Shown here: positions 52,839-64,000 of the stretch, piece by piece
How positions within the stretch are numbered: the stretch's first letter is position 1
How the letters are laid out: each line of letters begins with the position of its first letter
Source of the DNA: Cercophora sp. LCS_1
Lineage: Eukaryota > Ascomycota > Sordariomycetes > Sordariales > Lasiosphaeriaceae
NCBI GenBank assembly: GCA_036250225.1
Contig: JAPZLL010000016.1
Coordinates: forward strand, 310,001-374,000
Reading direction: 5' to 3'
Length of the DNA stretch: 64,000 nt
The notes under the pieces: generated by a model
What the model saw: the letters and a program-made list of their open reading frames with translations, nothing else
What the model was told of the DNA's origin: nothing
Database searches by the model: none
Translations under genes and position numbers: made by a program

Positions 52839-55800
52839 CGTCCAGGAATGGCCCGCTGTCGTGGGCTCGCGGGTAAATGCGGATGTGCTGCTCACTGGGT
52901 AAAGCTGTGTTTGTGAGGGTCGTGGGGCTCGGGGCCACGCTGAGAAGTCATTGGCGTAGTGACGGTGAAGCCCCGAATCATGGACGACGCGCAAACTGGG
53001 CCGCGAATTGTGGTCGCTCGAGGCGGTCGGTATATCGCAAGACAAAAGGCGGGCAAGAGGCCTGATAGAAGCGAGCCGCCGTTGATAGTAATAACAAGAG
53101 GGTCCAAGACCGAAAAGGAGGGGAAGGGGGTCGCAAAACAATGCGGCACGCGTCCAAGGTAAGCAAAAGAGGAAGGCGCGTCGAGTTCCCGCACCCGCAG
53201 CTCACGAGGCAGCGATGCACCCAACAAGAGTGGGCAGCAGCGTGAACTATAGCGACAAACTGCCGACTATACGTCAGAGCCCACACCTGTCCGTGTTGCG
53301 GCGCCCGAAAAGCAGAAGCGAGGAGGCAGAAACGACGAAACGAGGAGGGGAAGTCCACTGGGGGTTGCGGGGTGGAGGGACCACTGGACGTATAAGTATA
53401 TATAAATTATCCTATACGCAATTTAGCGACGGAGGACAAGGACAAGCGACCGGATGACCAGACGGTCGCACTGGAAACCTGGAAGCCAGAACACCGACAG
53501 CAAGAGAGGAAAAAAGACAATGTGCGACGAGTTGAGGCAGCCTCCCTCCACAAGTAACTTCGAGCACCCAGGGTGCGCCAACCGTGGTTCCTTTCGATGC
53601 CCAGGTGGGACCCCCATGCATGGGCGGAAACAATGGGAGCAGGCGTCTCATCGTGACATCTCGGTGCTCCCGCGCCAAAGCGCAGATTGGCCCCTGTCCT
53701 CCCGCAGGCCGCAGACCAGACAATGGGAGTGCTGCAACTGTGTCGGCTGCACGTCTTTTCGCGCCTATCTAGTGCCACGGGGAAGAGCATGGCCAGAACT
53801 TTGCTGGAGCCCAATCCACCCAGTCGGGGACATTTCAGCGTGCGTCTTACAACGTGCAGACGAAGGTTTGTGTCGGGGCATAGCTAGCCTTTGGCCCGCC
53901 AGCCGGGCTGGACGAGAGAGGTCAGGTACCAAGAGGTCACACGAGTGATGAGCAAGGGGAACAAGAGGCGAGCGAGGCGTGGGAGGCGAAGAAAAAAGCA
54001 AAACTGCCGCCAGTGTTTGGGGAACCAAGCCCCGGCTTAATCCCCTTGTGATGTTGAGTGATGTCGAAGGAAGCAATTCCCAGCGTCCAGGGCTATCTGG
54101 CGAATGGGAGTTGGTCCGTGGAACAAAAAAACTTCCCGTGGTCATCCCTGACATGACAGCCACACTGGGCAGGCGCTGGGTGCCAGGGTTTTCCAGCCCT
54201 GTTGCTGACTGCGTGCCCGCACTCTGATCCCTACCAGAATCAACCTCCAACGCGTGGCTCAACGCTACGACGGTGATGAGGATCGCTGTCATATTCAAGA
54301 AATTCTCAAGAACATTGCAGCCCGCCTCGGCGGCATATTCGCTCTCACCATTCTCCTCCTTCCTCCTCCGTAAGTCGCGGCTCCGACTGTGAAGCCGAAG
54401 AACCCCGCCTCCAGGTTTGTCTGATAATCAGTGTTCCACCTCCCTGGGGTAGCTTCTGAGACCTCTTTTCAGCCTTCAACCTTCCGTCTCGACCCGTGGC
54501 GCGGAGAGGTCCGTCACGAAACACAAAACCTAAAAAAAGTCAACTGGTCGGCCAGTCTCGGGTATCAGCGTCGTTCTCCTTGACTTTGGGACTGCAGGCT
54601 TGACATGCCCACTTGACGCAGCAGAGCTCCACCAATTGGCGCCTTGTCCTCGCAGGGCGCGGAAGACGAACGCACATCGCCTCATCGTCTCGAGAACACC
54701 ACGGTGGGGACCTTGTTCACCGAAGAGAGCCCGCCGATCGAGTTTACCGTGCCGCGTTGTGACTCTGGGAGGAGAGGGGCCAAGTGGTGGGCGTCGACAA
54801 ATGGTTTCGAGGCTGCAGGGGGGTGCGGAGAAAACCCCACAGCTCCCGTCCTCCCAGCTTGAGCCTCCGCCATCCACGCGGGCGAGCGTTTCACACGAAC
54901 CTCTTCTTCTCCAGACACGGTCCGCACCTGTCGATGCTGATTGCCGAGGAAATGCAGGTCCGGATGCGTGCAGAAATCCTGAAGATAATCTTGTCGAGTC
55001 CCCATCTGTCGTGCAACGTAGCCATCTTCAAATCGACCAACGCGCGGTCCAACACGAAATTTCGTCGTGACATCGTTGGAGCAGCTTTCTTGTATCGCCC
55101 CTCTCGTTCCCCCTATTGCTGCCAACTAATAAGCCATGCATGCTACCTTTCATCCGAAGTTGCTGTACCACACCGGAAGTAATCCCCAGCAGTAAGACGA
55201 ATATTCCATGGTTGCAGCTTGGGAGTCAGGCAATTTCGGGTCTCCAAAAGGCAATAGCAGAATGTTTTTTAGGGGATGACAGTCCATCTGATGGGTCAGT
55301 CAACGGGGCAATGACGCACCTATTCATCAGTCGTATTCAGGAGCCGCATCTTCAAGACTCCAGCCATCCAACATCAGGGGTAGCAAACAAACTGCATCTT
55401 GCAACAACTCTCGCCCACATGGGAATAACCCGATTTTCGCGGTCTTGCGACTTCGCCCAAGCATACGTTCAAATATCACCAAGTTGGCGTCCAAAAACGG
55501 CATACCCAATCCAGATGATGTCACTTCAAGTAGTCTAAGCAAGCGTTGAAAGTTCTACTCGGTGTTCATAGAGGATTACAATGCCTTTTCAATAGTATTA
55601 TTGGCATATTAATTTTTCGAATTTCACCTTTTCAATGGATATGTACCGTTGATGTTTACCAGCTGGTCGCCGAACCTCGTCTTCGGCCGAGCCACAGGGC
55701 GCCTGTTTGGGCCTCGACAATGTTCCTGCATTAGTGCATATGCGCGCGATCGGAATCGATCCTCCATCGATCAAGCCACCACCACCTCCGCCAGCTCAGA

Positions 55801-56413
55801 TTCAAGCGTCATTATATATCATGGCGTCGCAAACCCACTGGGTCGGACGTTGGTTACGGCCGTTGTTTCCGAAATAGGGGACGCTCCGATGGTTGTATAT
55901 CACTTGAGTAACTCTTCTCTTGACGCCGAAACGCCCGTGTGTGACCCTCAAGGCTGTCTGTCGTCCAGACTATTGATGCTTGTGCATTCTTCAAAACGTT
56001 CATTGGGAGACTTGACTGGTTTCACGGGTTGACCATCAGCAAGCCCGCGACAAGGGCGGCAAAGCTGCTCACCGCTGAAGCATGACCCCGCATGAATTCG
56101 ATCGGATAGTGGATGCTGAGCGTTGTAAAATGTTCGTGGAGTGGTTTTATTCCCAATTGATCTGGCCAGAATCTCATCGTCCAATACGTTAACTATACAC
56201 AAGCTCGGTGGGAGATGTCCTTGTTCAACCCCATCGCCCTCTCCTTTTTGTGGATGCCAGAAAACAGACCTCTCAAAACACCGTCTCCATGCATAATTCC
56301 TCTCTCTATCCTCCAAGACATTTTTACATGCCGAACGAGCAACCACATATTAGCTTGGTTGGTCCAGTGCGACCAGATATGGTACATTTAAATACAGTCA
56401 CTTATGCCCCATC
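52839..56413. other. 3.6-kb region without a recognisable gene
   Basis: The first part (52839-53400) is the promoter/leader of the PH-domain gene. Beyond it ORFs overlap in several frames with no family resemblance; the longest, plus strand 54600-55070, has no conserved pattern. The part from about 55540 to 55640 is AT-rich. No transposon ends, tRNA or long repeat was recognised. Confidence 0.4.
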
Positions 56414-58153
56414 TCAGGGCTTTTTCGTCTCGTCATCGTCGGGCTTTTTGCTCTTTGACGAGCCGTCTTGGTCTTGGTTTTGGTCGTGGTGGTGTGTGAG
56501 GTTGTTCCAGAGGGACTTTAGAAATCCTTCGTTCTTGTGATGGGAAGCCTCGCCAGACCTGTGAAAAAGCAACACCCAAACGTTAGCTTTTCAACTCCCC
56601 TTGACCGCATCGTACTACCTCCGCTGTTCCCGCCTAACGGAAGAGAAGTTCTCACGTTGTCGTATCATCGGGTTTTCTGCCGATGTTCATTATCCGTTTG
56701 GCTGTCTTATCGCCCATCTCGTCGGCGAGCATCTCCACGATCGTCCGTTGGTTGGACGACAAGTGTTTCGGCATCTGCACCTTGAACTCGACCTTCAAGT
56801 CGCCATTGCCTCCGCGACGACCAAGCTTTGGCATGCCCTTTCCGGCCAATGACGTCTTGTCACCGGTGTTTGTTCCCGTGGGAACCCGGACCTTGGCATT
56901 CCCGTCAAGGGTCGGAATCGTGATCTCTCCACCCAAAATCGCCGTGGTCAGAGGCAATGTAGCCGTGTAGAGAATGTCGGATCCAGCCCTCGTGAACTTT
57001 GGATCTGGCATGACCCTCACCAAGACGTACAAGTCTCCCCTGGCCCCCTTGACATTGTCACCCCCGGCCCTGCCTGTTGGCGGCGCGTCACCCTCGCCAA
57101 CAACCCTTAGCCTCATGCCGTTTTCGATACCTGCTGGGATATCAACTGTAAGCGTCTTGCGTTCCCTGACCACGCCATCTCCCGCGCATGAACCACACTC
57201 AGACCCTCTTGGGATTGCCACACCGATGCCTCCACAGTCGCCACAAGTGCTAGCCATCTGGAAACCCCCAGATGTGAAGTGCACTCGTGTTCCTGTCCCG
57301 CCGCACGTCTTACAGCTCGACCTCTTCGCACCCTGCTTCAGACCGCTTCCTGAGCATGTGTTGCATGTTACCATTGGTACGAGGTTGATTGTCTTGGCTG
57401 TCCCTTTTGCTGCCTCAGCAAAAGTAATGCTGGCTTGCACTTCGATATCGTCGCCTTGAACGAACTGGGCGCCAAACCCACCCCTCCCAGCACCTCCAAA
57501 TCCGCCTGCGCCACCAAAAGGACCTCCCCTCCCTCCGGTGAAGGCGGAGAACAGATCCTCAAAGTTGATATTGGCGCCAAACCCCGATGCGCCACCGAAG
57601 CCACTGAACGGATGGCCGCCTCCGAACGGGTGCCCTCCGGGTCCTGGGCCGGCGCTGGGATCGAACCCGGCGGCACCAAATTGGTCAAACTGCTCCCGTT
57701 TCTTCGGGTCGGAGAGGATCTCGTAAGCGGTCTGGATCTCGGCGAACTTGTCTTTGGCAGTTGGGTCCTTATTTGTATCGGGATGGAATTTTTTGGCGAG
57801 CCCGTAATATGCCTTTTTTATGTCGGAGGCGGATGCCGACTTGCTCACGCCTAGGGTCCCGTAAGGGTCCTTTGGTGTGGCGAGTAAGCTGTTTGTCGTG
57901 TGGAAGCTCTACCAGCTCTGGTAAGTATCTACAGCCACTGAAAGCTCAAGACACGGCCTACCTTTGGGCTGGAAATGCATTGGGCCCGGGGTTTCGAGGC
58001 CTGGCAGCGGGGAGCTCTGGCAACGACGGTGAATCTACGCTTTACGGTTCCCTTCCCGGCGGCGCATGGTCCCAAAGACTGCCGGCGACAGATTTGCGCC
58101 GGGGAGAACTGACGGACCGGGAGGGCGGCTTTCGGGAAAATCGCGGAGTTCAT
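56414..58153 (-). CDS. mdj1: Mitochondrial DnaJ (Hsp40) chaperone Mdj1
   Basis: Three exons (58153-57962, 57908-56656, 56558-56414) encode 529 residues. Residues 1-65 are Arg/Ala/Ser-rich without acidic residues, as in a mitochondrial presequence. A J domain follows (about 76-140) with the HPD motif at 106-108, then a Gly/Phe-rich region, four zinc-finger repeats (CNTCSGSG, CKTCGGTG, CGDCGGIG, CGSCAGDG) and the type I client-binding domain. The last exon gives a His/Asp/Lys-rich tail (EGFLKSLWNNLTHHHD). Mdj1 stimulates matrix Hsp70 (Ssc1) in folding and protection of imported proteins and mtDNA maintenance. Introns lie exactly after the presequence and before the tail. Confidence 0.94.
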
Positions 58154-58735
58154 GTCGAGAAATTTGCGGAACGGGGCATTCCCCGGCTTGGCTGGTTTTA
58201 GCGGTGGTGGGTTGCTGGTGAAGCTGTTGAACAGCAAAAAGAAGCTTCAAACTTCCGTCAGCCGCATGCTCCCGATGGGAGCCGCCAACTTTTTTTACAC
58301 CCGCTGGCTGGTTTGGTCATCCGCGGCGCCTCAGGCAGAAAAGTGACCCACTTAGAGCGCTAGAAATGACCATGAACTTCTGTTGCCCCACCACGTCTCA
58401 GCGCGAGTCGCGATTCCGGTCCGCAACGCGTGGTGGGTTCGTCCATTAAATTGTTATTTCAACAATGCCAGTGACGTAACGACCACGAACGAGATTTTTT
58501 TTACTTCAGGTATCTATTCATACTACACCGCCTCATAATCATTGCGATTGTATATGCGTGTATACCCGTCTGTACATCCCGCATTCACTGGTAATATGAC
58601 CGTCCGATCCAAATCCAATATTGCCTGTGGCCCCCAACGCCCAAAATCTAACACCCCAATGCCGCAATGTTTTTTTTTGCAGTAAACGCCTTGAACTCCT
58701 GGGAAGATGCTGCCACCCTCCTTTCCATCTCCTCC
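58154..58735. promoter_or_regulatory. MDJ1 promoter and SAP30 3' region
   Basis: 582 bp. Inverted GAA/TTC pairs (GAAGCTTC at 58240-58247, GAACTTC near 58374) are partial heat-shock-element matches. No full three-unit HSE was found, so heat control is only a suggestion. No ORF of note. Confidence 0.35.
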
Positions 58736-59360
58736 TCAATCCGTGGGTACATGCTCTAGCCGTTTTGGCTTCCCCTTGGAGACCCCCTGGCTCCTGGTTT
58801 TATGGAGGAAATCGACGATGACGTCGTTTTCCTGAACCCCTAACCCATTAAAATGTTTGCGCACGGCATTTGTGAGCTGGCTCGAGTTCTGTCTTCGGAG
58901 CTCTTTGCGCCGTGCAATGGTGGGCGAGTAGATGCCAACGCTTCCGGCTTGTGTCAGAACCCATTGGTGGTACTCGCTTTTAAAGGCGGTCGGGGTGTTC
59001 AACCGGTAGGCTCGTCGGTACGCATGCAGAACTTCGCGGTCGAAAGCAGGCCATTGGAGCTGAGGAAAAAGAAAGTTAGTAGGTAGTCGCTTCAACGAAA
59101 GGTGCCTCCCTTACTCCAGGGTTGACCAACTCCTGCCCACCACCAGGGGGCGCAGCAGCGGTGGGAGTCGGCGCGGCAGCAGCGCCAGCACTGCTGTTGG
59201 TCACCTCGCGAAGGTTTGATCCTGTCGAGCTTGCTACACGCCGTAATTTTCCATTGCCTTGGTGTGTGTTTGAGGTGCCGTTCTTTTCCTTCGCGCTGGG
59301 CGTCTCCGGCTTCGGGTCGTCCTGGCCGTTGCCGTTTCGGGATGACTTGTTTGGCGCCAT
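58736..59360 (-). CDS. sap30: Histone deacetylase complex subunit Sap30 (Sin3-binding)
   Basis: Two exons (59360-59115, 59059-58736) encode 189 residues. The N-terminal 80 residues are disordered (Lys/Ser/Asn, then Ala/Pro/Gly-rich). The C-terminal part is the SAP30 Sin3-binding domain: LQWPAFDREVLHAYRRAYRL, YHQWVLTQAGSVGIYSPTIA, RRKELRRQ, and LTNAVRKHFNGLGVQENDVI. Sap30 bridges Sin3 and the Rpd3-type deacetylase in the large Rpd3L complex and acts in nuclear gene repression. It lies upstream of MDJ1 on the same strand. Confidence 0.9.
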
Positions 59361-62300
59361 AACAAGAAGAATTTAGCTGTGGTAAGGACTAGCCCTCGTG
59401 TGTGTCGAGCCTAGAGTGAAGTGTCGTTTTTCTATGAAGCACCCGTCACATTGTCAACTCTAGGTGAAAAATTGAGTGGCAGTCGACGTCGGTGCTCGTG
59501 ACAAAAGTTGCATTGGTGGGAGGGGACCTTTCGTCCGAAGAGATTGCCAGCCCTGGACCCTTGACTGCACGGAGCGCGGGAGGTCTGACGACACAACCCG
59601 CAACATCCTAATTGGGCCGTGGCTGGTGACGGCTGCAAAGCCACAGGAACTGCTAACTTTTTGGTGGGTCGGGTTCGTTCAGCTGGCCGGGGTTCGGCGG
59701 AGCGCCAATCCGTGGGTTGTTCGACATGATTGCCTGCCGGGAGCGGTTCCCATTGCTGTGCCCCCCAACCTTCAACAGCACCGTGCTTCGTGGTTTCGAA
59801 AAAAGATTTCATCTTTATGAACTGCGCCAAGTCTCTCTAGCAACCACTGTGTGATCACTAACAGATGGACAAACAAGTAGACTCTTTTCTGGAACCACGT
59901 ACGTGCCTCAACCGTAACACCGTGATCCTTCCTGGACTGTTATAACCGCATTGGGTGCTCAAAATTCAGAAGCTTATGGTTTCTCGCGATACCTAGGCGC
60001 CTATCAACCGCACTATGGAACGAAGGTTGTCGAGGTTTGCCTTGGCTTCTCCTCGGTTGCCCCGGATCTGCCCGGTCCGCTTGAAATTTGCCGGGTAGAA
60101 GCCAACCTCCAGACTCACCATCAATTCCGATCCAGGGGCACTGGGAGTAAACATCGCAGTAAAACCAAGGGCTGGGGATTTGTGGGAGGTTAGGCAGTCT
60201 CACGTGTGCAAGTCGCTAGTTTCTGAGGATCTGCAAGAGGTTCTCAGAAGATCGTGGGAGCGGCTGCCAGCTGCCGGTCCATTCCTTCGCCTCCCTATAG
60301 GGAATTTTACAATGTGTGCCATCTCGGACGGCGACTTACGATTTCCCACTCATGCACGCCCGGTCGGTGAACGAAGCGAATGGTTGCGGACTTTCCTCAT
60401 CGCGACCGTAGTGGTTGGACCAGCTGCACTGCCAGCACCCCCGGTTTCCGCCCGCGCCCTCGAACCTGACGGGCTGCGGAGAGCGATGAACAGTGACTGG
60501 CTTGAATATGCGGTCAATCTTTGGATAGACACCCAAGTCCAACATACCTGGGGCGTTTCCCTCACTGAGGGATTCCTAACGCTTGCCGAAACACCCAAGA
60601 CGAGGGGCTGCCCGAATCATTCTGAGGTCACGCCGAGGTCTTGTAAAAGGCAGCTGACTGGGCCTTAATGGGCTTGTGGGCAGCGTTTTCCGCCACGAAG
60701 TTCTCAAAAGGTTTCCCCAACGGTTCCATGCACACAAAGCCATCCACCCTTCCATTGTCTCGTGCACGTGTCCAATCCACTCTTCTCCGATTTGGGCTGG
60801 TGGTTATTCCCTCACAGGCATAGCACAACTGGTGTTGGCGTTGCGTCGACCCATACAAGGAGCCCATCGAGAAACCGCACTCCCCTCCATCAGACGGCAC
60901 CGCTCACTCTTTCGTCGAGCTGCATGTCAACGTCTGCAACTAAGACGCGAGTGGCGCGAGGCCGCTTCTCTTTCGCCGCAAGTCAAGTCCGTAGCCTTCT
61001 CCCAGCAAATCACAAATCCTCAGTCTGGTCAGCTGCTGGAATATTTCTCTGTAGCCACCTGTAGTTTTGCACAACTTGGTCTGTGTAACCACTTGTCATT
61101 CCCTGTTGTCTGCCAGGGCAGACACCTACACCCGTGGAGATGATGGCTATTGCCTCTTGAATTATCCCCGGATGTGGGGTGGGGCTTTTGGGTGCGCCCG
61201 CGGGATGCATGCAACGGTCCCTGAGCGCCCCCATTGCTTGTGTTGCCTGACCTGTGTATCTATTTCTTGCGTACAATATATGGCCTTGATATACCATGAG
61301 TAAAATCTTCCTCAGAAATTTTTTGTGCCTTGACACAAGCAACGCCAGCTTTGGCAAAGGTCGGGCTATTGGCGAGTCGCGTGCCAGTGGCCCGGGTCGA
61401 CACGGGGGGTGTGTCAATGTGTCAGCCGCGCAGCAAGTCGTGGGATGCCCCGGATGGGGTTGAAGCCTCATGCTTGCTTGCCTAACCGGGAAGACCTGAA
61501 GTTTGGGGGTCACTTTATCGAGTGGCAGAAAGGCCAGTCCACTGACGTCGGTCCCAAACGTGTAGGTGGGATTTCACATTAGCCTTTACGCCAGTTCGGG
61601 GAATCTACGATGGCCTCAACTTTGAATGCCCATCGAACTACTATGCTTATGTATTATTTTTATTATTTAAGATGATGTCCTAACATGGCGGGGATACCCA
61701 GTGGCCGTGTGAATGCACAAGTAGCTCAATTCAACCCCCAACCCGGAAACACACGGATAGACCAAACGGAACATCAGAGGGGTGAAATACTGCCGTAATT
61801 GAGGCAAGATTCCTAAGCAGAGATCTTTCCCTTCCGGTTCAACCCAAGATGAAAGATGTACTCAGCGGACACACGGGAAGGACCTACCTTACCTCCAGCT
61901 GCATCAAGAGTAAACGCGGGTGAGCCAATCAGGCGGGCCTTATTCTTACCCCACCTATCCCACATTCTTCTCGGCCCAGCCAGCCCCTCCGAAGACTCGG
62001 GATCCCTGTCATCAGGAAAAAGCACATCCAGTCTCTGGATCATCCCACGCTGCGATGCACTTCGCGGTTCTGTCGATCGGTACCTGGAGACTTGGAGCTA
62101 TTGCCATTCGCTCGCGTCGCCAGAGTCCGATCTTAGGATACCTAATTCGAACTTGCCCCAGCAAGCCGAACGATTCCTCCTTTAAAAAGTTGTAGAATTC
62201 AGGTTCAGGCGGGGTCGATTCCAATCCCCACAAATGGATGGGTCCTTCGATGCAGCCCGGTCGAGATGCTATCGAGCATGCCGAGCTTGATCTCAAAGGC

Positions 62301-64000
62301 CCGGCGCTGCCGGGCATGCGGAAAACATGATCTATAGTGACTGCGACCCCTCCACTGGTGCATCTTCTCTTACCTCACAGGCCAAATCGTTGCTTGCACA
62401 CGACTTGTGGGTACTGATCGCCCACCCTGGGCTTGGTAAATTGGAGTCTCACCGTCGTTCAGTTGCGTAACACAGCTGGTTTGGCTTTAGGCTTATTCCC
62501 CTCACTCCCGTCCATCCATGCTGTGTCGATGCTCACTGTGGAAGGCAAGAGTGGGCAGCTGGACTTGGTGTGGACAGTGACAACGTACTTGCGGACCTCG
62601 ACAAAGAAATAACGTCTCCTTGAACAGTTGGGGATGCCCTCTTGCGAAGAAAGGATGCACCCATTCAAGATCCGAAGGTCATTACTGGCGCTGAAATATC
62701 GTCACACAGTCGGCTGTTTGAAGGAGTGCTGACCGAGCCATAACAAGCAGCACTAGCTGGCCTGGATTCTGTGTGCGGATTGTTGTCCATCCACTTGCCG
62801 CCTGCTGCCCATCGGGGCGGTGACAGGATAGCAAAAAGAGCACCCCACGCCGATGTGTGTGCTTTTCCCGGTTCCCGCCCAAGGGTTCAACTGCTTACCC
62901 TACGCAGCACACTAGAGCTCATCAGCAGCCACCGACGTCGAGAGGGAGATTCCTGTTGATAGCCACACCGTGACACAAATGATCCCATAGCAGTGTGGGC
63001 ATGGTGTAGGGGTTTATGAGGCCCGTCAGACTGGTCGAACGGGGCACACATCAGCCCTAGACATTTGCGTAAGGCATTGTTTCACTCAAACTATCGCCAA
63101 CGTAGGTCGACCATTCCAGGTTCTAAAACTCGAGGTAGCCCACAGATGCAGGAGGCTCCAGAACTTAGTCGCAGCTGGCAACCTGGTGACAACAGGGGTG
63201 GACTCGCTAAGGACGCACCTCATTCGGCCAGGCCCCATGGACGGCCGGGCGAAGCCTCCTCTCGAAAACTCAATGGGGTGAATAAGACCCCCACACTTCC
63301 CGCCCGCTACGATGCTCCTCTCCCACTTCCCCAGAAACATCACTTTCCCCCGTGGGCAGGCCAGGTTGGACACTCCGCCTCGTTGAAATCTGGGGAACTT
63401 TGCAGGCGCCAACAAAGTTGTACAGGCTACGAAATACTCCTCTCCGACTGTTTACCAACCAAGAAATCACCCCGTCTTCTCGCCCCGTCTTCTCGCCCCG
63501 AAATCCCGCGCTGGCGAACTCTTCCGCGCGGAATACCCATCGCTTCCACGCGTTCAGTCTCCTGTTCCTGTTGAGACCCGGCATCTCCCTCCCCGTGCCC
63601 TTCCCCTTTCGGCGCATATCCTCGTTTTGTGGCCAGGTACGTGCCAGCTGGTTTCCCAAGTCTCCCCCCGTGCGACACTGCGAGCCAAGTTGAGCTTCGC
63701 ACCCGTCTGCTACGCGCCATCTTGCTCTCGGGTGAGTGCAGCTCTGCACCCCAATAACGGGTTTGAGGGGTATTCGGATGGTCCGCCCCGTCGTGGAGCG
63801 ACCCGGACAGTGGCCTGTCGTCCGTGCAGTCCGGACTGGGCCGCGTGGGTGCTGGTCAACGCCGAGCACTGAGCGGGACTGCGGGCAAATATCACCCACA
63901 AGCCACCGCGGCGACTCGAGCTCCATCAACTCCTCTGTCCGCCCGCTTGCTTGGTTCTCTTCATTTTGGTTGAGGACGCAGCCCCAAGGGTCCCGGCTTG
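59361..64000. other. 4.6-kb region without a recognisable gene, to the window end
   Basis: The first few hundred bases are the SAP30 promoter. Open stretches (plus strand 60180-60668, minus strand 61010-61513, plus 63065-63574, minus 63270-63929) match no family I know and often face one another on both strands, as GC-rich non-coding DNA does. A 13-bp tandem repeat CCCCGTCTTCTCG (63470-63482 and 63483-63495) lies in a pyrimidine-rich plus-strand tract. That could be the leader of a gene continuing past the window. Confidence 0.4.
63470..63500 (+). repeat. Short pyrimidine-rich tandem repeat
   Basis: Two perfect copies of CCCCGTCTTCTCG followed by a partial third (CCCCG). CT-rich tracts are common just upstream of fungal transcription starts. 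Confidence 0.5.

Noticed and set aside
52839..53141. In-frame N-terminal extension of the PH-domain protein
   Set aside because: It begins with TTG, has no Met for 101 codons and is low in fungal coding character; the ATG at 52838 is the first usable start.
58838..58846. Fifth CCCTAACCC telobox-like match
   Set aside because: It lies in the SAP30 coding sequence and encodes the conserved NGLGVQ segment, so protein constraint explains it.
60180..60668. 162-codon plus-strand ORF
   Set aside because: No conserved motif, and neighbouring frames are also open. Kept only as part of the gap description.
63270..63929. 219-codon minus-strand ORF near the window end
   Set aside because: No recognisable domain; it faces equally long plus-strand ORFs in GC-rich sequence.

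Overview
The window is 64 kb of nuclear chromosome from a filamentous ascomycete (Pezizomycotina, most likely a Sordariomycete). Evidence for this: short spliceosomal introns (about 49-90 nt, GTRNGT donors, CTNAC/CTAAC-type branch sites, YAG acceptors), fungal-only families (Egh16/GAS1-type secreted protein, Asi-type inner-nuclear-membrane RING protein, Zn2Cys6 regulator, 14-TM DHA2 transporter), and an intron-bearing eukaryotic tRNA gene. All gene models were read by eye from the sequence. The intron models given keep the reading frame, and the summed exon lengths are divisible by three.

Layout. 1-14 kb is dense and housekeeping: the 3' end of a Nudix-type gene, RPB8 (-), ELP4 (+), SEN34 (+), an Asi1/Asi3-like RING protein (-), a U1A/U2B''-like RNP protein (+), V-ATPase subunit D (-, seven exons including a 10-nt one), SYF1 (+), and a small fungal protein of unknown function (-). 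15-22 kb holds an Egh16/GAS1-like secreted protein (-), a possible very small gene (+), and a HEI10-like meiotic RING protein (-) that is divergent from the NEDD8-E1 subunit ULA1 (+). 21.9-38.7 kb is nearly empty except for one Zn2Cys6 regulator (COL-26/BglR-like candidate, 29030-31433), which has about 7.2 kb without a recognisable gene on each side. 38.7-50 kb is dense again: DHA2 transporter (+), SDR dehydrogenase of the YMR226C/YdfG type (+), tRNA-Gln(UUG) with a 10-nt intron (+), phosphatidylethanolamine methyltransferase CHO2 (-), a 161-aa protein of unknown function (+), and eIF3g (-). 50-59.4 kb has a PH-domain protein (-), a 3.6-kb gap, mitochondrial DnaJ MDJ1 (-) and SAP30 (-). 59.4-64 kb has no gene I can support.

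Themes. Several genes act on RNA: RPB8 in transcription, U1A and SYF1 in splicing, SEN34 in tRNA splicing, ELP4 in tRNA wobble modification, eIF3g in translation. The tRNA-Gln(UUG) here is a plausible substrate for both SEN34 and Elongator. HEI10 and ULA1 share one intergenic region; the two pathways are linked in plant meiosis. I did not find a cassette that looks like an unknown enzymatic system. The most interesting signals are regulatory or architectural: an exact UASINO/ICRE-type site upstream of CHO2, a seven-site CreA-type cluster and a triple GCTAAGC element upstream of the Zn2Cys6 regulator, recurring GGGTTAGGG (telobox-like) motifs in promoters, and several frame-neutral alternative splicing possibilities.
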